NCBI GenBank assembly: GCA_027489955.1
Contig: JAIXYZ010000004.1
Location: forward strand, 1-64,000
From: Hyphomicrobiales bacterium
GTDB taxonomy: Bacteria; Pseudomonadota; Alphaproteobacteria; Rhizobiales; Beijerinckiaceae
Reading direction: 5' to 3'
DNA: 64,000 bases
Position numbers and translations under genes: made by a program
Part shown: positions 46,520-54,701 of the stretch, piece after piece
Layout of the letters: the number at the start of each line of letters is the position of its first letter
How positions within the stretch are numbered: position 1 is the first letter of the stretch
Notes under the pieces: model-generated
Database searches by the model: none
The model's input: the letters and a program-made list of their open reading frames with translations, nothing else
What the model was told of the DNA's origin: nothing

Positions 46520-47497
46520 TCAGGCGTAGCGGACGTAGACGTCGGTCAGGAGGGTCTCGAGGGCCGGCCTGTCGGCGGCCCGCGCGGCGAGGACGGCGCC
46601 GTCGATGGCCGCGGACACGCTGCGGTCGACCGCGTCGAGATCGTCCGGCGTGAGCAGGGACGCCTGCGTGACGCGGGTGCGGAACCGCGCGAGGCAATCC
46701 TGGTCGCGCCGCATGGCGGCCTTCTCCTCCGCAGAGCGATAGGTGTCGGCATCGCCGGAGAAATGGCCGTAATAGCGCGGCGTCACGATGTGCAGCAGCG
46801 TCGGGCCGCCGCCCTCGCGGGCACGCTCCACCGCCTCGCCCATGGCGTCGTGGACGGCGAAGAAATCGACGCCGTCGACCTTGCGCGCCGGCATGCCGTA
46901 GCCCTCGGCGCGGCGGCAGATATCGCCGGCGGTGGCGAAGGAGCTGGCGGTGGCTTCGCCGAAGCCGTTGTCCTCGACGGCGAAGATCACCGGCAGCATC
47001 CAGACCCTGGCGAGGTTCAGGCTCTCGGCCGTGGTGCCCTGATTGACGCCGCCGTCCCCGGTGAAGGCTACCGCCACGTCCCGCGTGCGGTTGACCTTGG
47101 CCGTCAGCGCCGCGCCGCAGGCGATGGGCGGCGAGCCGCCCACGATGCCGTTGGCGCCCAGCATGCCGCGCCCGAGATCGGCGATGTGCATGGAGCCGCC
47201 CTTGCCGCGGCAGATCCCCGTCGCCTTGCCGAAGATTTCGGCCATCATGCCGTCGACGTCGCAGCCCTTCGCGATGCAGTGGCCGTGGCCGCGATGGGTG
47301 GAGGCGATCCGGTCGGTATCCGTCAGATGCAGGCACACGCCCACGGCCGAGGCTTCCTGTCCCGCATAGAGATGGGTGTTGCCGGGGATGTCGCCGGTGT
47401 CCATCTCGGCGCTCACCCGGTCTTCGAAGACGCGGATCGTGCGCATCAGCCTGTAGGCTTCGAGCAGGCGCTCGCGGGGGAGCTGCAGTCCTTGCAT
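46520..47497 (-). CDS. acoA: Thiamine-diphosphate-dependent E1 alpha subunit, AcoA-like
   Basis: This 325-residue subunit has the TPP motif AFTGDGGVNQGTTAES with GDG and the following Asn. It starts LPRERLLEAYRLMRTIRVFE and has the HIADLGRGMLGANGIVG loop. This is the first gene of a tight minus-strand run that extends to 36239. The Aco assignment rests on its partner at 44361; pyruvate or branched-chain oxoacid specificity is possible. Confidence 0.94.
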   Translation of the reverse strand: MQGLQLPRERLLEAYRLMRTIRVFEDRVSAEMDTGDIPGNTHLYAGQEASAVGVCLHLTDTDRIASTHRGHGHCIAKGCDVDGMMAEIFGKATGICRGKGGSMHIADLGRGMLGANGIVGGSPPIACGAALTAKVNRTRDVAVAFTGDGGVNQGTTAESLNLARVWMLPVIFAVEDNGFGEATASSFATAGDICRRAEGYGMPARKVDGVDFFAVHDAMGEAVERAREGGGPTLLHIVTPRYYGHFSGDADTYRSAEEKAAMRRDQDCLARFRTRVTQASLLTPDDLDAVDRSVSAAIDGAVLAARAADRPALETLLTDVYVRYA

Positions 47498-47550
47498 GCG
47501 GGTCTCCGGAGGATCGAAGGCCCATTCAGGCTAGGAGAGCGCGCACGCCT

Positions 47551-47590
47551 TTATTGCGCAAAATGGCCGGCACTTGCGCCGCACTGGCGC
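47551..47590. promoter_or_regulatory. Phased TTGCGC-type repeats between acoA and the Lrp gene
   Basis: TTGCGCA at 47554, TTGCGCC at 47574 and TGGCGC at 47585 recur with spacings of 20 and 11 bp, about two turns and one turn of the helix. The first lies in the AT-rich core TTTATTGCGCAAAAT. This suits an Lrp/AsnC oligomer binding one DNA face between the divergent genes. Confidence 0.45.
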
Positions 47591-47624
47591 GTTATGCCCG
47601 CAGGTGACGACGGATCGGAGCGCG

Positions 47625-48098
47625 ATGAGCCAGATGGACGAATTCGATCGCAAGCTTCTGGCGCTGGTGCAGAGCGACAACCGGCAGAGCGCCGACGCCC
47701 TGGCCGAAGCGGTCGGCCTGTCCCCCTCCGCCTGCATGCGGCGGCTCCGGCGACTGCGGGAAAGCGGGGTCATCGAGAGCGAGGTCGCGGTCGTCGCGCC
47801 CCATGCGGTCGGCTGGCCGCTGATGATGGTGGTGGAGGTGACGCTCGAGCGCGAGCGCCCCGACCTCATGGACGATTTCAAGCGCTCGATGCGGGCGACG
47901 CCCGAGGTGATGCTGTGCCTCTACGTCACCGGCGACACCGATTTCGTGCTGCTGGTGACCGCCAAATCCATGCGCGACTACGAGGACTTCACCCGGCGCT
48001 TCTTCTTCGACAACCCCAATGTCCGCCGCTTCCGGACCTCGGTGGTCATGGACCGCGTCAAGATGAGCCTCGCGGTCCCGATCGACCTTGGCGCCTGA
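47625..48098 (+). CDS. Lrp/AsnC-family transcriptional regulator
   Basis: This 157-residue protein has an N-terminal HTH (1-60; DEFDRKLLALVQSDNRQSAD, then LSPSACMRRLRRLRESGVIE) and a C-terminal RAM/ligand domain (CLYVTGDTDFVLLVTAKSMR). Such regulators sense amino acids as oligomers. It is divergent from the acoA-led operon, which includes an amino-acid importer and diaminopropionate lyase. I chose the ATG at 47625, with GGAG nearby, over an upstream ATG at 47574. Confidence 0.95.
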   Translation: MSQMDEFDRKLLALVQSDNRQSADALAEAVGLSPSACMRRLRRLRESGVIESEVAVVAPHAVGWPLMMVVEVTLERERPDLMDDFKRSMRATPEVMLCLYVTGDTDFVLLVTAKSMRDYEDFTRRFFFDNPNVRRFRTSVVMDRVKMSLAVPIDLGA

Positions 48099-48099
48099 C

Positions 48100-48123
48100 C
48101 GGGCGGGTTTTTTTCCCCGCCCG
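48100..48123. terminator. Hairpin with T-rich loop after the Lrp gene
   Basis: Perfect 8-bp stem CGGGCGGG / CCCGCCCG with an eight-base loop of seven T and a C, beginning 2 bp after the Lrp stop codon. It lies between convergent genes and probably ends transcription, though the T-tract is inside the loop rather than after the stem. Confidence 0.4.
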
Positions 48124-48183
48124 AGGAGGTGCAGACGGCACGCGCAGGGCCGCGGCGGCGCAAAGCGGCCGCCGCAGGGACGC

Positions 48184-49407
48184 TCAGCGGGCCGCGTTCA
48201 GGCTGTCGAACCAGGTCTTCCAGTCCGGCACGGACTTGGCGAAGGTGCCGCGATGGCTGGTCTGGCCGGCGGACACCGCCTCGACGGTGGGATTTCCCGC
48301 GCCGATCGCCTGCTGGTAGACCATGGGCAGCCGGCCGATCCCGACTGTGATCGCCTCGTCGGCTTCGCCGTAGAAGTTGCGCGTGGGCGTCTTCACCACC
48401 CAGCGGTAGGACTGCGCCTGGGCGACCAGCCGGCCATAGGCCGATTCCGCGAAATAGTTCGGATCGAAATACTCCTTGCGGATCAGCACCTTCAGGTCCG
48501 TCGGCACGTCGGCGGCATTGAACGGCTCGCGGAAATAGGCCTTTCGCGCGATCTCGTAATGGTCGGGGTTGAACAGACTCCGGGCGAGACCCGGGATGCC
48601 GTAATAATGCTCGAACGCGAAGGACGAGAGGATGAACAGCGAGTTCACCCAGACCGCGTCGTTCTTGCGGGGAAAGTTCAGGAAGCCGTTGAGCGCGGCG
48701 AAGACGTCCGCCGGCGCGCTGGCGGTCACCGCCGCCTTCACCGGGATGCCGACGGTCTCGAGCTTCTCCAGGAATGCCATGGTGACGAACCCGCCCTGCG
48801 ACCAGCCGGCGAGATAGAGATCGGTGGTCGCGACCTTGCGGTCGGCCAGGACGGCGCGCGCGGCCTGGAGCATGTCGAGGGTCGCCTGCTGGTGGCTGCC
48901 CTTGACCATGTAGCCTTCCGGCTCCCTGGACGTGCCCATGCCGAAATAATCGGCGCCGATGAGGACGTAACCCTGCGCGGCGAACTGCGCGATCATCAGC
49001 TGGGTTTCGGGCGACTGCTCGGGGAACGAGGGAACCTGCGTCTTCTCGTAGACGGTGCCGTGCTGGTACGAGACGACCGGCAACGGTCCGGTCGCTCCGT
49101 CCGGGATGGCGACGAGCCCGGTGGCGACGATCGGCTTGTTCCCGCGCTCCGGGACGACGGAATTGTAGGTCACCCGGTAGAGGTTCACGGCCGTCCGGGC
49201 GGGCGTATAGGTCACGCCGATGCCGGAGAAGGCCGGCGTGTCCACGGTCAGGATCTTGTTGAGCCGCTCGACGTCCCAGCGGTCGATGAGGGCATAGGTG
49301 ACGCCGGAGGCGACGGAGGCGGGCGCGGCCTGCTGCGCCCATGCCATGGCCGGCGCGACGAGCAGCGCCGCGGCCGCGGCGATGGTCCTGATCGTGGATA
49401 TGAACAT
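48184..49407 (-). CDS. Secreted alpha/beta hydrolase (lipase/peptidase-like)
   Basis: This 407-residue protein starts with a signal peptide (about 1-25, IRTIAAAAALLVAPAMAWAQ). It has an alpha/beta-hydrolase core with the nucleophile in LAGWSQGGFVTMAF and the oxyanion-side motif VVSYQHGTVYEK. The sequence resembles secretory lipases and prolyl-oligopeptidase-like esterases. The catalytic His is probably in SHRGTFA near the end. It is an isolated gene, the last one with clearly host-like composition before the island. Confidence 0.88.
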   Translation of the reverse strand: MFISTIRTIAAAAALLVAPAMAWAQQAAPASVASGVTYALIDRWDVERLNKILTVDTPAFSGIGVTYTPARTAVNLYRVTYNSVVPERGNKPIVATGLVAIPDGATGPLPVVSYQHGTVYEKTQVPSFPEQSPETQLMIAQFAAQGYVLIGADYFGMGTSREPEGYMVKGSHQQATLDMLQAARAVLADRKVATTDLYLAGWSQGGFVTMAFLEKLETVGIPVKAAVTASAPADVFAALNGFLNFPRKNDAVWVNSLFILSSFAFEHYYGIPGLARSLFNPDHYEIARKAYFREPFNAADVPTDLKVLIRKEYFDPNYFAESAYGRLVAQAQSYRWVVKTPTRNFYGEADEAITVGIGRLPMVYQQAIGAGNPTVEAVSAGQTSHRGTFAKSVPDWKTWFDSLNAAR

Positions 49408-49723
49408 GTGCGGAAGGCCCTCCTGCCTGTCTGCCGGCAGTATCGCCGGGACGCGCTAAGAAGGCATGAACCCGCGGAGGATGGCCGGCCGGAGGACCCG
49501 TCTGTCACCGGCGCGGGGCACCGAGATGCTGGGCCGGCCCATGCGACCGGCCAGCGATGGAAGCGAGCCGGGATTGGCGGGGGCTTTTTCGGAGAGGATG
49601 GCGGACAGGGCGGGACTGGCCCAAATCCGCCCAGAGCCAAACAAAATCAATTGCTTAGCAAGCGCCGATTTTCGTTTTGTGTACCACTCCTGTGACCCGT
49701 CGTCGAGGCCGACTGGTGGCTTC
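49408..49723. other. Intergenic region containing the left island boundary
   Basis: The first part (to about 49620) is GC-rich like the host; from about 49635 the base composition drops (AAACAAAATCAATTGCTTAG and a TTTTCGTTTTGTG stretch). No convincing gene or tRNA is visible. The 13-bp repeat AAATCCGCCCAGA starts at 49623, exactly at the change. Confidence 0.5.
49623..49635 (+). repeat. 13-bp direct repeat, left copy (possible att site)
   Basis: AAATCCGCCCAGA, identical to 63894-63906. It lies at the change from host-like to lower-GC DNA. No integrase is seen between the two copies. Confidence 0.35.
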
Positions 49724-50356
49724 CTAGGGAGCCCCCTCACCGCGGTATTTCCGGCAATCGGTGAGCATGTCCTCGGTGACGAAGAAGCCGGTCGCCCCTG
49801 CATTCTCGACAAGGAGCTCGCGCATGAGGTCATCGAACTTGGTGTTGGTTTCGTAGGCGACGCGGGTGGCTCCCACGCGAAACCGGACGCTCTCGGCATT
49901 CAGCACGCGGTCGAGTTCGGGGATCGTCGCGGGCGTGCGGTCGAAGAACAGCTCGGTGTCAATCGACGCACCGGGGAGCGTGATGGCGCCGCCTCCCTCG
50001 ATCGCGAACTGCCCCTCGACCTTGCCGGTGAATGGCTTGTAGGGCGCGCCCAGCTTGATCATGTCGTCGAGATAGATGGTGAGGTGGGGGTAGGTCCGCC
50101 TGCTCTTCGGGCAAATGAAGTTCATCTGGTTGAGCAGCCTGCCTGATTCCGCGTGAAAGGCGAATCGGCCGTAAATCTTCGTATCCTTGGGCGCGCGAGA
50201 CTGGGTGATGACCCAATACGAAGTGACCGTCGCTGAAAACTCTCGGGGTTCGACCGCAATCTGCGCCTGCACTTTGCTCGCTCCATGTCCGAGGCAAGGC
50301 AGGGCAAGGCCGATCAGCACAGTTCTCATGAAAGATGGCTGGATAAGCGATCGCAT
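49724..50356 (-). CDS. Hypothetical exported protein
   Basis: This 210-residue protein has a probable signal peptide (FMRTVLIGLALPCLGHGASK, cut after QA near residue 32). The mature part is beta-rich (EFSATVTSYWVITQSRAPKD, HLTIYLDDMIKLGAPYKPF, VEGQFAIEGGGAITLPGAS). I do not recognise a family. An internal ATG at 50329 would give the same mature protein with a shorter leader. It follows the next gene by 6 bp in the same operon. Its role in the island is unknown. Confidence 0.7.
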   Translation of the reverse strand: MRSLIQPSFMRTVLIGLALPCLGHGASKVQAQIAVEPREFSATVTSYWVITQSRAPKDTKIYGRFAFHAESGRLLNQMNFICPKSRRTYPHLTIYLDDMIKLGAPYKPFTGKVEGQFAIEGGGAITLPGASIDTELFFDRTPATIPELDRVLNAESVRFRVGATRVAYETNTKFDDLMRELLVENAGATGFFVTEDMLTDCRKYRGEGAP

Positions 50357-50362
50357 GCGGGC

Positions 50363-50758
50363 TCACTTCATGTTCTGGAAGGCGAAGGCGAGGAAGGCAC
50401 CAACCTGATCGCCGCTGCGCGCGTTGCCGGCGAACTCGCTCTCCACGAAGACAAGCCGCTTCTGCTCGGGGTAGTGCTCGACAAAGAACAGCCAGGGCTG
50501 CTTGCTCGGAGCTTGGCAGCTCAAGGTTGATGGCCCAGAGCGCGGCCCGCCGGCATTGTCGAAGGCACAGGACCAGTCCTGCATCTTGGCGAACTCGTAG
50601 AACATTCTGAAGGGTCCGAGCTCGCGCTGCTCGCCTTGGACGCTCGCTTCCATCTTCGTCATCGGCGGGAAGTCCATCGGCTTCCATTCGATCCGGGGGG
50701 CTTGGGCGAAGGCAGCGGTGGCCGCGAGGCACGCGGCCAAGATGAGCGGGACACGCAT
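50363..50758 (-). CDS. Hypothetical exported protein
   Basis: This 131-residue protein has a clear signal peptide (MRVPLILAACLAATAAFAQA, cut near residue 19). The mature sequence contains two cysteines (WSCAFDNAGG, STLSCQAPSK) that could form a disulfide and a strand-rich end (PWLFFVEHYPEQKRLVFVES). No family is recognised. AGGAG lies 6 bp before the ATG at 50758; the frame extends further upstream without support. Confidence 0.75.
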   Translation of the reverse strand: MRVPLILAACLAATAAFAQAPRIEWKPMDFPPMTKMEASVQGEQRELGPFRMFYEFAKMQDWSCAFDNAGGPRSGPSTLSCQAPSKQPWLFFVEHYPEQKRLVFVESEFAGNARSGDQVGAFLAFAFQNMK

Positions 50759-50802
50759 GGGAAGCTCCTGGATATTGTCGAATGGGCATCGGCCAGCGCG
50801 GA

Positions 50803-52140
50803 TCACTGGAACAGGATGGCGAGGACGTTCTCCTGGTCGAGGCCTTGCCAGGCCTTGCTCGACATATGCGAAGTCTCGAAGCCATCGTCGTTGACGTTGA
50901 TCGTCCACTGGACCGTGACAGGCGTCCCGACCGGCCAGTGCGATTGCTCGGCCCATTCACCGATCGCGTCGTTCAGGAAACTGATCGTGTGCTCGCCGCA
51001 GTTCGGGACCATAGCCGAATTCACGCCGTCGAGGTTCGCTCGCTCGATGCTGGAGCAGCCCCATTTCCGCTGAAGCTGCAGCAGGTTCGGCTTTCCGTCC
51101 AAATCCCGATGGGCGACCTGAAAGAGATTGATGAGATAATTGAGTTCGAGCGCGTCGGCCTCGGCCTTCGAACGTCCGGCCTTGCGCATCTTCTCGCTGC
51201 TGTCGGCGAGGAGCGTGACCGCGTTCGCATGCAGGGCGGCGTTGATCTTGCCCGTGAACTCGACAATCTTCTGTCCTCTCGGCGTGGTGAAGCTGCGCCA
51301 GGTGCCCTCATCGAAATTGCCGGCGAAGGCCTTGCCGACCGTGGTGCTGGGATAGGCGGTCATGTGTCCGTCGCGAACCAGCGCCACCGGATCGCCCCAG
51401 CCAATCAAATTGAGATGCGGAACGACCGCCGCGGCGAAGACCAGAACGAACGCCGCGATCGGTACCAGGAGATTGACGCTGCCGGACTGCTTCGCTTTCG
51501 CGAGTGCAGCGGCTCGGTCCGTTTCCCGGCGAAGCACCTCCCAGCGCTTGCGGACGGCGTCGAGATACCATGCGTTGCCGTACAGCGCGAACACGACACC
51601 CATTCCGATCGTGCCGAACAGGAACCAGCGCGCAACTGAGGTCGGTACGCTGTCCGGCAGCAGCACATAGGCAAGCTGAAAGGCGAGCACGATGCTGCCG
51701 AGGACATAGAGCTTACGATAAAGCAGCCAGCCGTAGGGGATGAACAGGGCTGGCCAGTTCCAGGAGCTCGTTGTCGCGATCTTGGCCGGATCGCCGCCAG
51801 CCCTTGCCAGGATTGCTCGCCACTTCGCGAGATAGTGGTCCTGCTTCTTGCCGATCAGCGCCTTGGCGAGCTCGCTGTCGAGGAAGTCGCTCGGCTCGGA
51901 AGCGGGCTGATCGAGCTTGGGCGGGAGGGCCGGCGGCTCGTTGTTCGGCAACGGCCGCGGTATGATCGGCTGAGGTGGGGCAAGCTCGGTATCGCCGAGC
52001 CGCTGCCACCCGCTGCCGAACGCAGCCGTCCAGACCAAACTATTGATGCCGATCGCCCCGCTGGCCAGCATCGCCTTAATCTCATGAGCCGTGACCGGCC
52101 CGCCTCGCTCACCCTTCTTCTCGAAAAACCAGTCGCTCAC
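50803..52140 (-). CDS. GYF_2-domain membrane protein of unknown function
   Basis: This protein of about 445 residues starts with a GYF_2 (DUF4339-like) domain (SDWFFEKKGERGGPVTAHEI, then WTAAFGSGWQRLGD). A proline-rich linker (about 60-85) leads to a DUF2628-like membrane section (NWPALFIPYGWLLYRKLY) with three predicted helices. A soluble C-terminal half of about 200 residues follows. GYF_2 domains bind proline-rich peptides or act as membrane-anchored sensors. I chose the GTG at 52140 with a purine-rich site upstream; an ATG at 52167 is the alternative. It is divergent from the HTH gene at 52356. Confidence 0.75.
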   Translation of the reverse strand: MSDWFFEKKGERGGPVTAHEIKAMLASGAIGINSLVWTAAFGSGWQRLGDTELAPPQPIIPRPLPNNEPPALPPKLDQPASEPSDFLDSELAKALIGKKQDHYLAKWRAILARAGGDPAKIATTSSWNWPALFIPYGWLLYRKLYVLGSIVLAFQLAYVLLPDSVPTSVARWFLFGTIGMGVVFALYGNAWYLDAVRKRWEVLRRETDRAAALAKAKQSGSVNLLVPIAAFVLVFAAAVVPHLNLIGWGDPVALVRDGHMTAYPSTTVGKAFAGNFDEGTWRSFTTPRGQKIVEFTGKINAALHANAVTLLADSSEKMRKAGRSKAEADALELNYLINLFQVAHRDLDGKPNLLQLQRKWGCSSIERANLDGVNSAMVPNCGEHTISFLNDAIGEWAEQSHWPVGTPVTVQWTINVNDDGFETSHMSSKAWQGLDQENVLAILFQ

Positions 52141-52305
52141 CGATCCGCCCCGTAGCCGTCTCTGCATTCACCGAGCGTAGAAAGGATGCCCTGCCAGCTC
52201 TGCGCCCTGATTGGATTCGCGGTAGCGAACGGTTTGTTGCGTAGATTCAGGGCACCGCTGGGCCTCTCCCGGCGATGACGCTGTGTAGCACACTGATGCA
52301 GAAAT

Positions 52306-52336
52306 AGGAACGATCGTTCCTGGCTCGATCATTCCT
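52306..52336 (+). promoter_or_regulatory. Two tandem operators before the HTH gene
   Basis: A perfect 16-bp palindrome AGGAACGATCGTTCCT (52306-52321) is followed directly by a 12-of-16 match TGGCTCGATCATTCCT (52321-52336). Tandem operators of unequal strength just before a short HTH gene are the hallmark of controller-protein autoregulation in restriction-modification systems. Confidence 0.6.
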
Positions 52337-52355
52337 CACCCGGCTTGCTCGGGGC

Positions 52356-52577
52356 ATGGATCTAAAAGAGGTCATGGCGACCAACTTGCGCCGGCTGCGC
52401 CATGATCAGCGGCTTACGCAGGAAGAGCTTGCAGAGCGTGCCGGTTTAAGCAGTCGCTATATCGGAGCGATCGAACGCGCCGATGTCTCCGCGAGCGTCA
52501 CGGTGCTCGGCCAGATTGCAGAGGCGTTGGGTGTCGAGGCCGGCGAACTGTTGAAGCAGCATCAAGCAAGAACCTAA
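52356..52577 (+). CDS. XRE-family HTH regulator, controller-protein-like
   Basis: This 73-residue single-domain HTH_3 protein reads MDLKEVMATNLRRLRHDQRL, TQEELAERAGLSSRYIGAIE, then ERADVSASVTVLGQIAEALG. Size and domain match restriction-modification C proteins such as C.AhdI. It probably binds the tandem operators ending 19 bp before its start and regulates itself, the divergent GYF_2 gene and perhaps the defence genes downstream. No DNA methyltransferase gene is present. Confidence 0.9.
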   Translation: MDLKEVMATNLRRLRHDQRLTQEELAERAGLSSRYIGAIERADVSASVTVLGQIAEALGVEAGELLKQHQART

Positions 52578-52961
52578 GTCGCACTACCGCGGATAGAATC
52601 AAGATCGAGCAGAAGCGTAAGCCTGAAGGTTTGCGAATATCTTCAGCGCGAAACGGCCTTCACCAGCGCTACTCTTCCATAATTCCCGTTGTGGAAGAGG
52701 AATAATGTTGCCGTGGAAAGTGCTGTCAGAAGGCAGCACTCTTTCAATCGCTTATTTTTCGGATTGCGTACTGGCGGTGAGCACAGACTACTTTTTGGCG
52801 ATCGCGCGAATTTTACCGCGCGGCCGGGCTACGACATGTGAAAGCCTGCTTGGAAATTTGGCCTCCACCGTAGCTCTGAATACGAAATCCTGCCCCAGCG
52901 AGAACTGAAAGGTTCGATTTCAAGCGATGGCATCTCGTTTTCGGAACCATCCACGGGATCA
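52578..52961 (+). other. Intergenic leader before the helicase operon
   Basis: This 384-bp AT-richer stretch has no gene I can support. It contains an 8-bp inverted repeat CTCTTCCA / TGGAAGAG at 52672-52699. A 67-codon frame follows at 52705 with a fair ribosome site (GAGGAAT), but the product shows no recognisable features. The promoter of the 52962-57428 operon probably lies here. Confidence 0.5.
52672..52699 (+). promoter_or_regulatory. Inverted repeat upstream of the helicase operon
   Basis: CTCTTCCA (52672-52679) and TGGAAGAG (52692-52699) pair perfectly around a 12-base spacer. It may be an operator or a leader-RNA hairpin. No T-tract follows, so it is not a terminator. Confidence 0.35.
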
Positions 52962-54701
52962 TTGACGAAAGACTCCCGTACTGGCCACAATTCTGTAGTT
53001 TGTCGTGGGGTTAAGATTCGAATCGGGGCGGGAGTGTCAGCGCAGGCTTTTGATGCGGCACGCGGTTACGCTGGTTCTGCCCCAGGGCAGAGCTTGAGCG
53101 CGCTCATGGATCGACTGACTGTGAAGGATCTCCAGCTTATCGTGGGCGAGCGCGTACTTCCGCTACTGCCGCCAGAGGCGCAACGCGACAAGGCCGCCCT
53201 TGCCCTAGCGGCGCTGCGGACGCTGCGGGATCGGCCGCGTACCATTTTTGGCGCCCCAGACATCCGCAAAACCGTCCTGCGCAACTTGGACGTCGGAAAG
53301 CTCGATGAACTGAAGTTTCGCATGGTGCGGGGCGGTGTCGCCGAGAGCGCCAGGGACGTCGATCTCGACTCGATCACCAGCCCGCCAGCTTGGTCGGTAG
53401 CCGAAGGTTTTTTTGGGCTAGAACCGGATGAGACGGCGACCGGCGCTCGGCCTCTCCCGCAGCAGGCGCTCCCTTCGCGGTTCGCGCTGTTTCCTCACCA
53501 ACGCTCTGTTGTTCGGCGCACGCACGCCAAGATTGGCGCCGGGCATGGGCGCACCCTGATCCACATGCCGACCGGCGCGGGCAAAACGCGCACTGCGATG
53601 CATTTGATCTGCCGCATCTTGAACGAAAACGAACCATGCGTCGTGACCTGGCTCGCGAGCAGCCGAGAATTGCTGGAGCAGGCCGCCGAGACTTTCGAAA
53701 GCGCTTGGAACTCGCTTGGAAACCGCGAGGTCAAGCTTCAACGCTTCTGGGGTGACTACAACACCTCCCCGGTCGAGCTAGAGGATGGCTTGCTGATCGG
53801 TGGGCTAGCGAAAATGCATGCGTGGAGCATGCGGAATGGCAATGCCTTTTTCCGTTTTAGTGCTCGCACGCGGCTTGTGGTCATGGACGAAGCGCACCAA
53901 GCTATCGCCCCGACCTACAGCGCCGTAGTTAACGGTTTGACCGAGGCCGGCCAATCCGAAGCCCTCCTTGGATTGACGGCAACGCCAGGCCGAACTTGGA
54001 ATGACGTGGGCGTCGACGAGCAGCTTTCTGAGTTCTTCGACGGCTCCAAGGTAGTGCTCGAAGTCGATGGTTATGACAATCCCGTCGAATATCTGCTGAA
54101 AGAAGGCTACCTAGCGAAGCCAACCTTCGAACAGCTGACCTACAGGCCTGAGAACACGCCAACGGCCGCCGAGCTGAAGAAATTGGCGAAACTCGACGAT
54201 TTCTCCGATGAGATGCTGGAGACGTTCGCCGCCAATAACGCGCGCAATCTCGCCATCCTGCAGGGCGTCCAGGACCTGCTTAGGCGCGGCCACCGGCGGA
54301 TCATCCTATTCGCCGTCTCCGTGCGGCACGCTGAAGACCTCGCCGCTGCGCTCACTGCCTACGGCGTTGAGAGCTCGGTCGTCTCAGGCGAGACGCCGCT
54401 TGGCCGCCGCGCCGCGACACTGAAGACGTTTAAGTCTAACGTCGAGCGTCCAATGGTGCTGTGCAACTTCGGCGTCCTGACCACCGGGTTCGACGCACCG
54501 CAAACTAGTGCAGCGATCATAGCCCGCCCAACAAAGTCGCTTGTCTTGTTCAGCCAGATGGTCGGCCGCGCGACGCGTGGTCCAAAGGCCGGAGGCAATG
54601 ACACCTGTGAAATCGTGACAGTGCACGACCCCACGTATCCAGGCTTTGGCGACATCGCCGAAGCATTCTTCAACTGGGAAGATGTTTGGAATGACAGCTG
54701 A
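52962..54701 (+). CDS. SF2 DEAD/DEAH-type helicase, SspFGH-type module
   Basis: This 579-residue superfamily-2 helicase has motif I MPTGAGKTRTA (about 203-213), motif II DEAH in VVMDEAHQAI, motif III LTATPGR, and the helicase C domain with motifs V and VI (FGVLTTGFDAPQTSA; QMVGRATRG). An N-terminal region of about 150 residues has no known domain. Such helicases occur as the translocating part of restriction complexes. The start is uncertain: a TTG at 52962 or a GTG at 53034. It overlaps the GHKL gene by 11 bp and heads an operon facing sspABCD, matching the SspFGH effector arrangement. Confidence 0.85.
   Translation: MTKDSRTGHNSVVCRGVKIRIGAGVSAQAFDAARGYAGSAPGQSLSALMDRLTVKDLQLIVGERVLPLLPPEAQRDKAALALAALRTLRDRPRTIFGAPDIRKTVLRNLDVGKLDELKFRMVRGGVAESARDVDLDSITSPPAWSVAEGFFGLEPDETATGARPLPQQALPSRFALFPHQRSVVRRTHAKIGAGHGRTLIHMPTGAGKTRTAMHLICRILNENEPCVVTWLASSRELLEQAAETFESAWNSLGNREVKLQRFWGDYNTSPVELEDGLLIGGLAKMHAWSMRNGNAFFRFSARTRLVVMDEAHQAIAPTYSAVVNGLTEAGQSEALLGLTATPGRTWNDVGVDEQLSEFFDGSKVVLEVDGYDNPVEYLLKEGYLAKPTFEQLTYRPENTPTAAELKKLAKLDDFSDEMLETFAANNARNLAILQGVQDLLRRGHRRIILFAVSVRHAEDLAAALTAYGVESSVVSGETPLGRRAATLKTFKSNVERPMVLCNFGVLTTGFDAPQTSAAIIARPTKSLVLFSQMVGRATRGPKAGGNDTCEIVTVHDPTYPGFGDIAEAFFNWEDVWNDS

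Noticed and set aside
52705-52908. 67-codon plus-strand frame with a fair ribosome site
   Set aside because: No recognisable domain, signal or coupling to a neighbour. It may be real but I cannot support it beyond the ribosome site.
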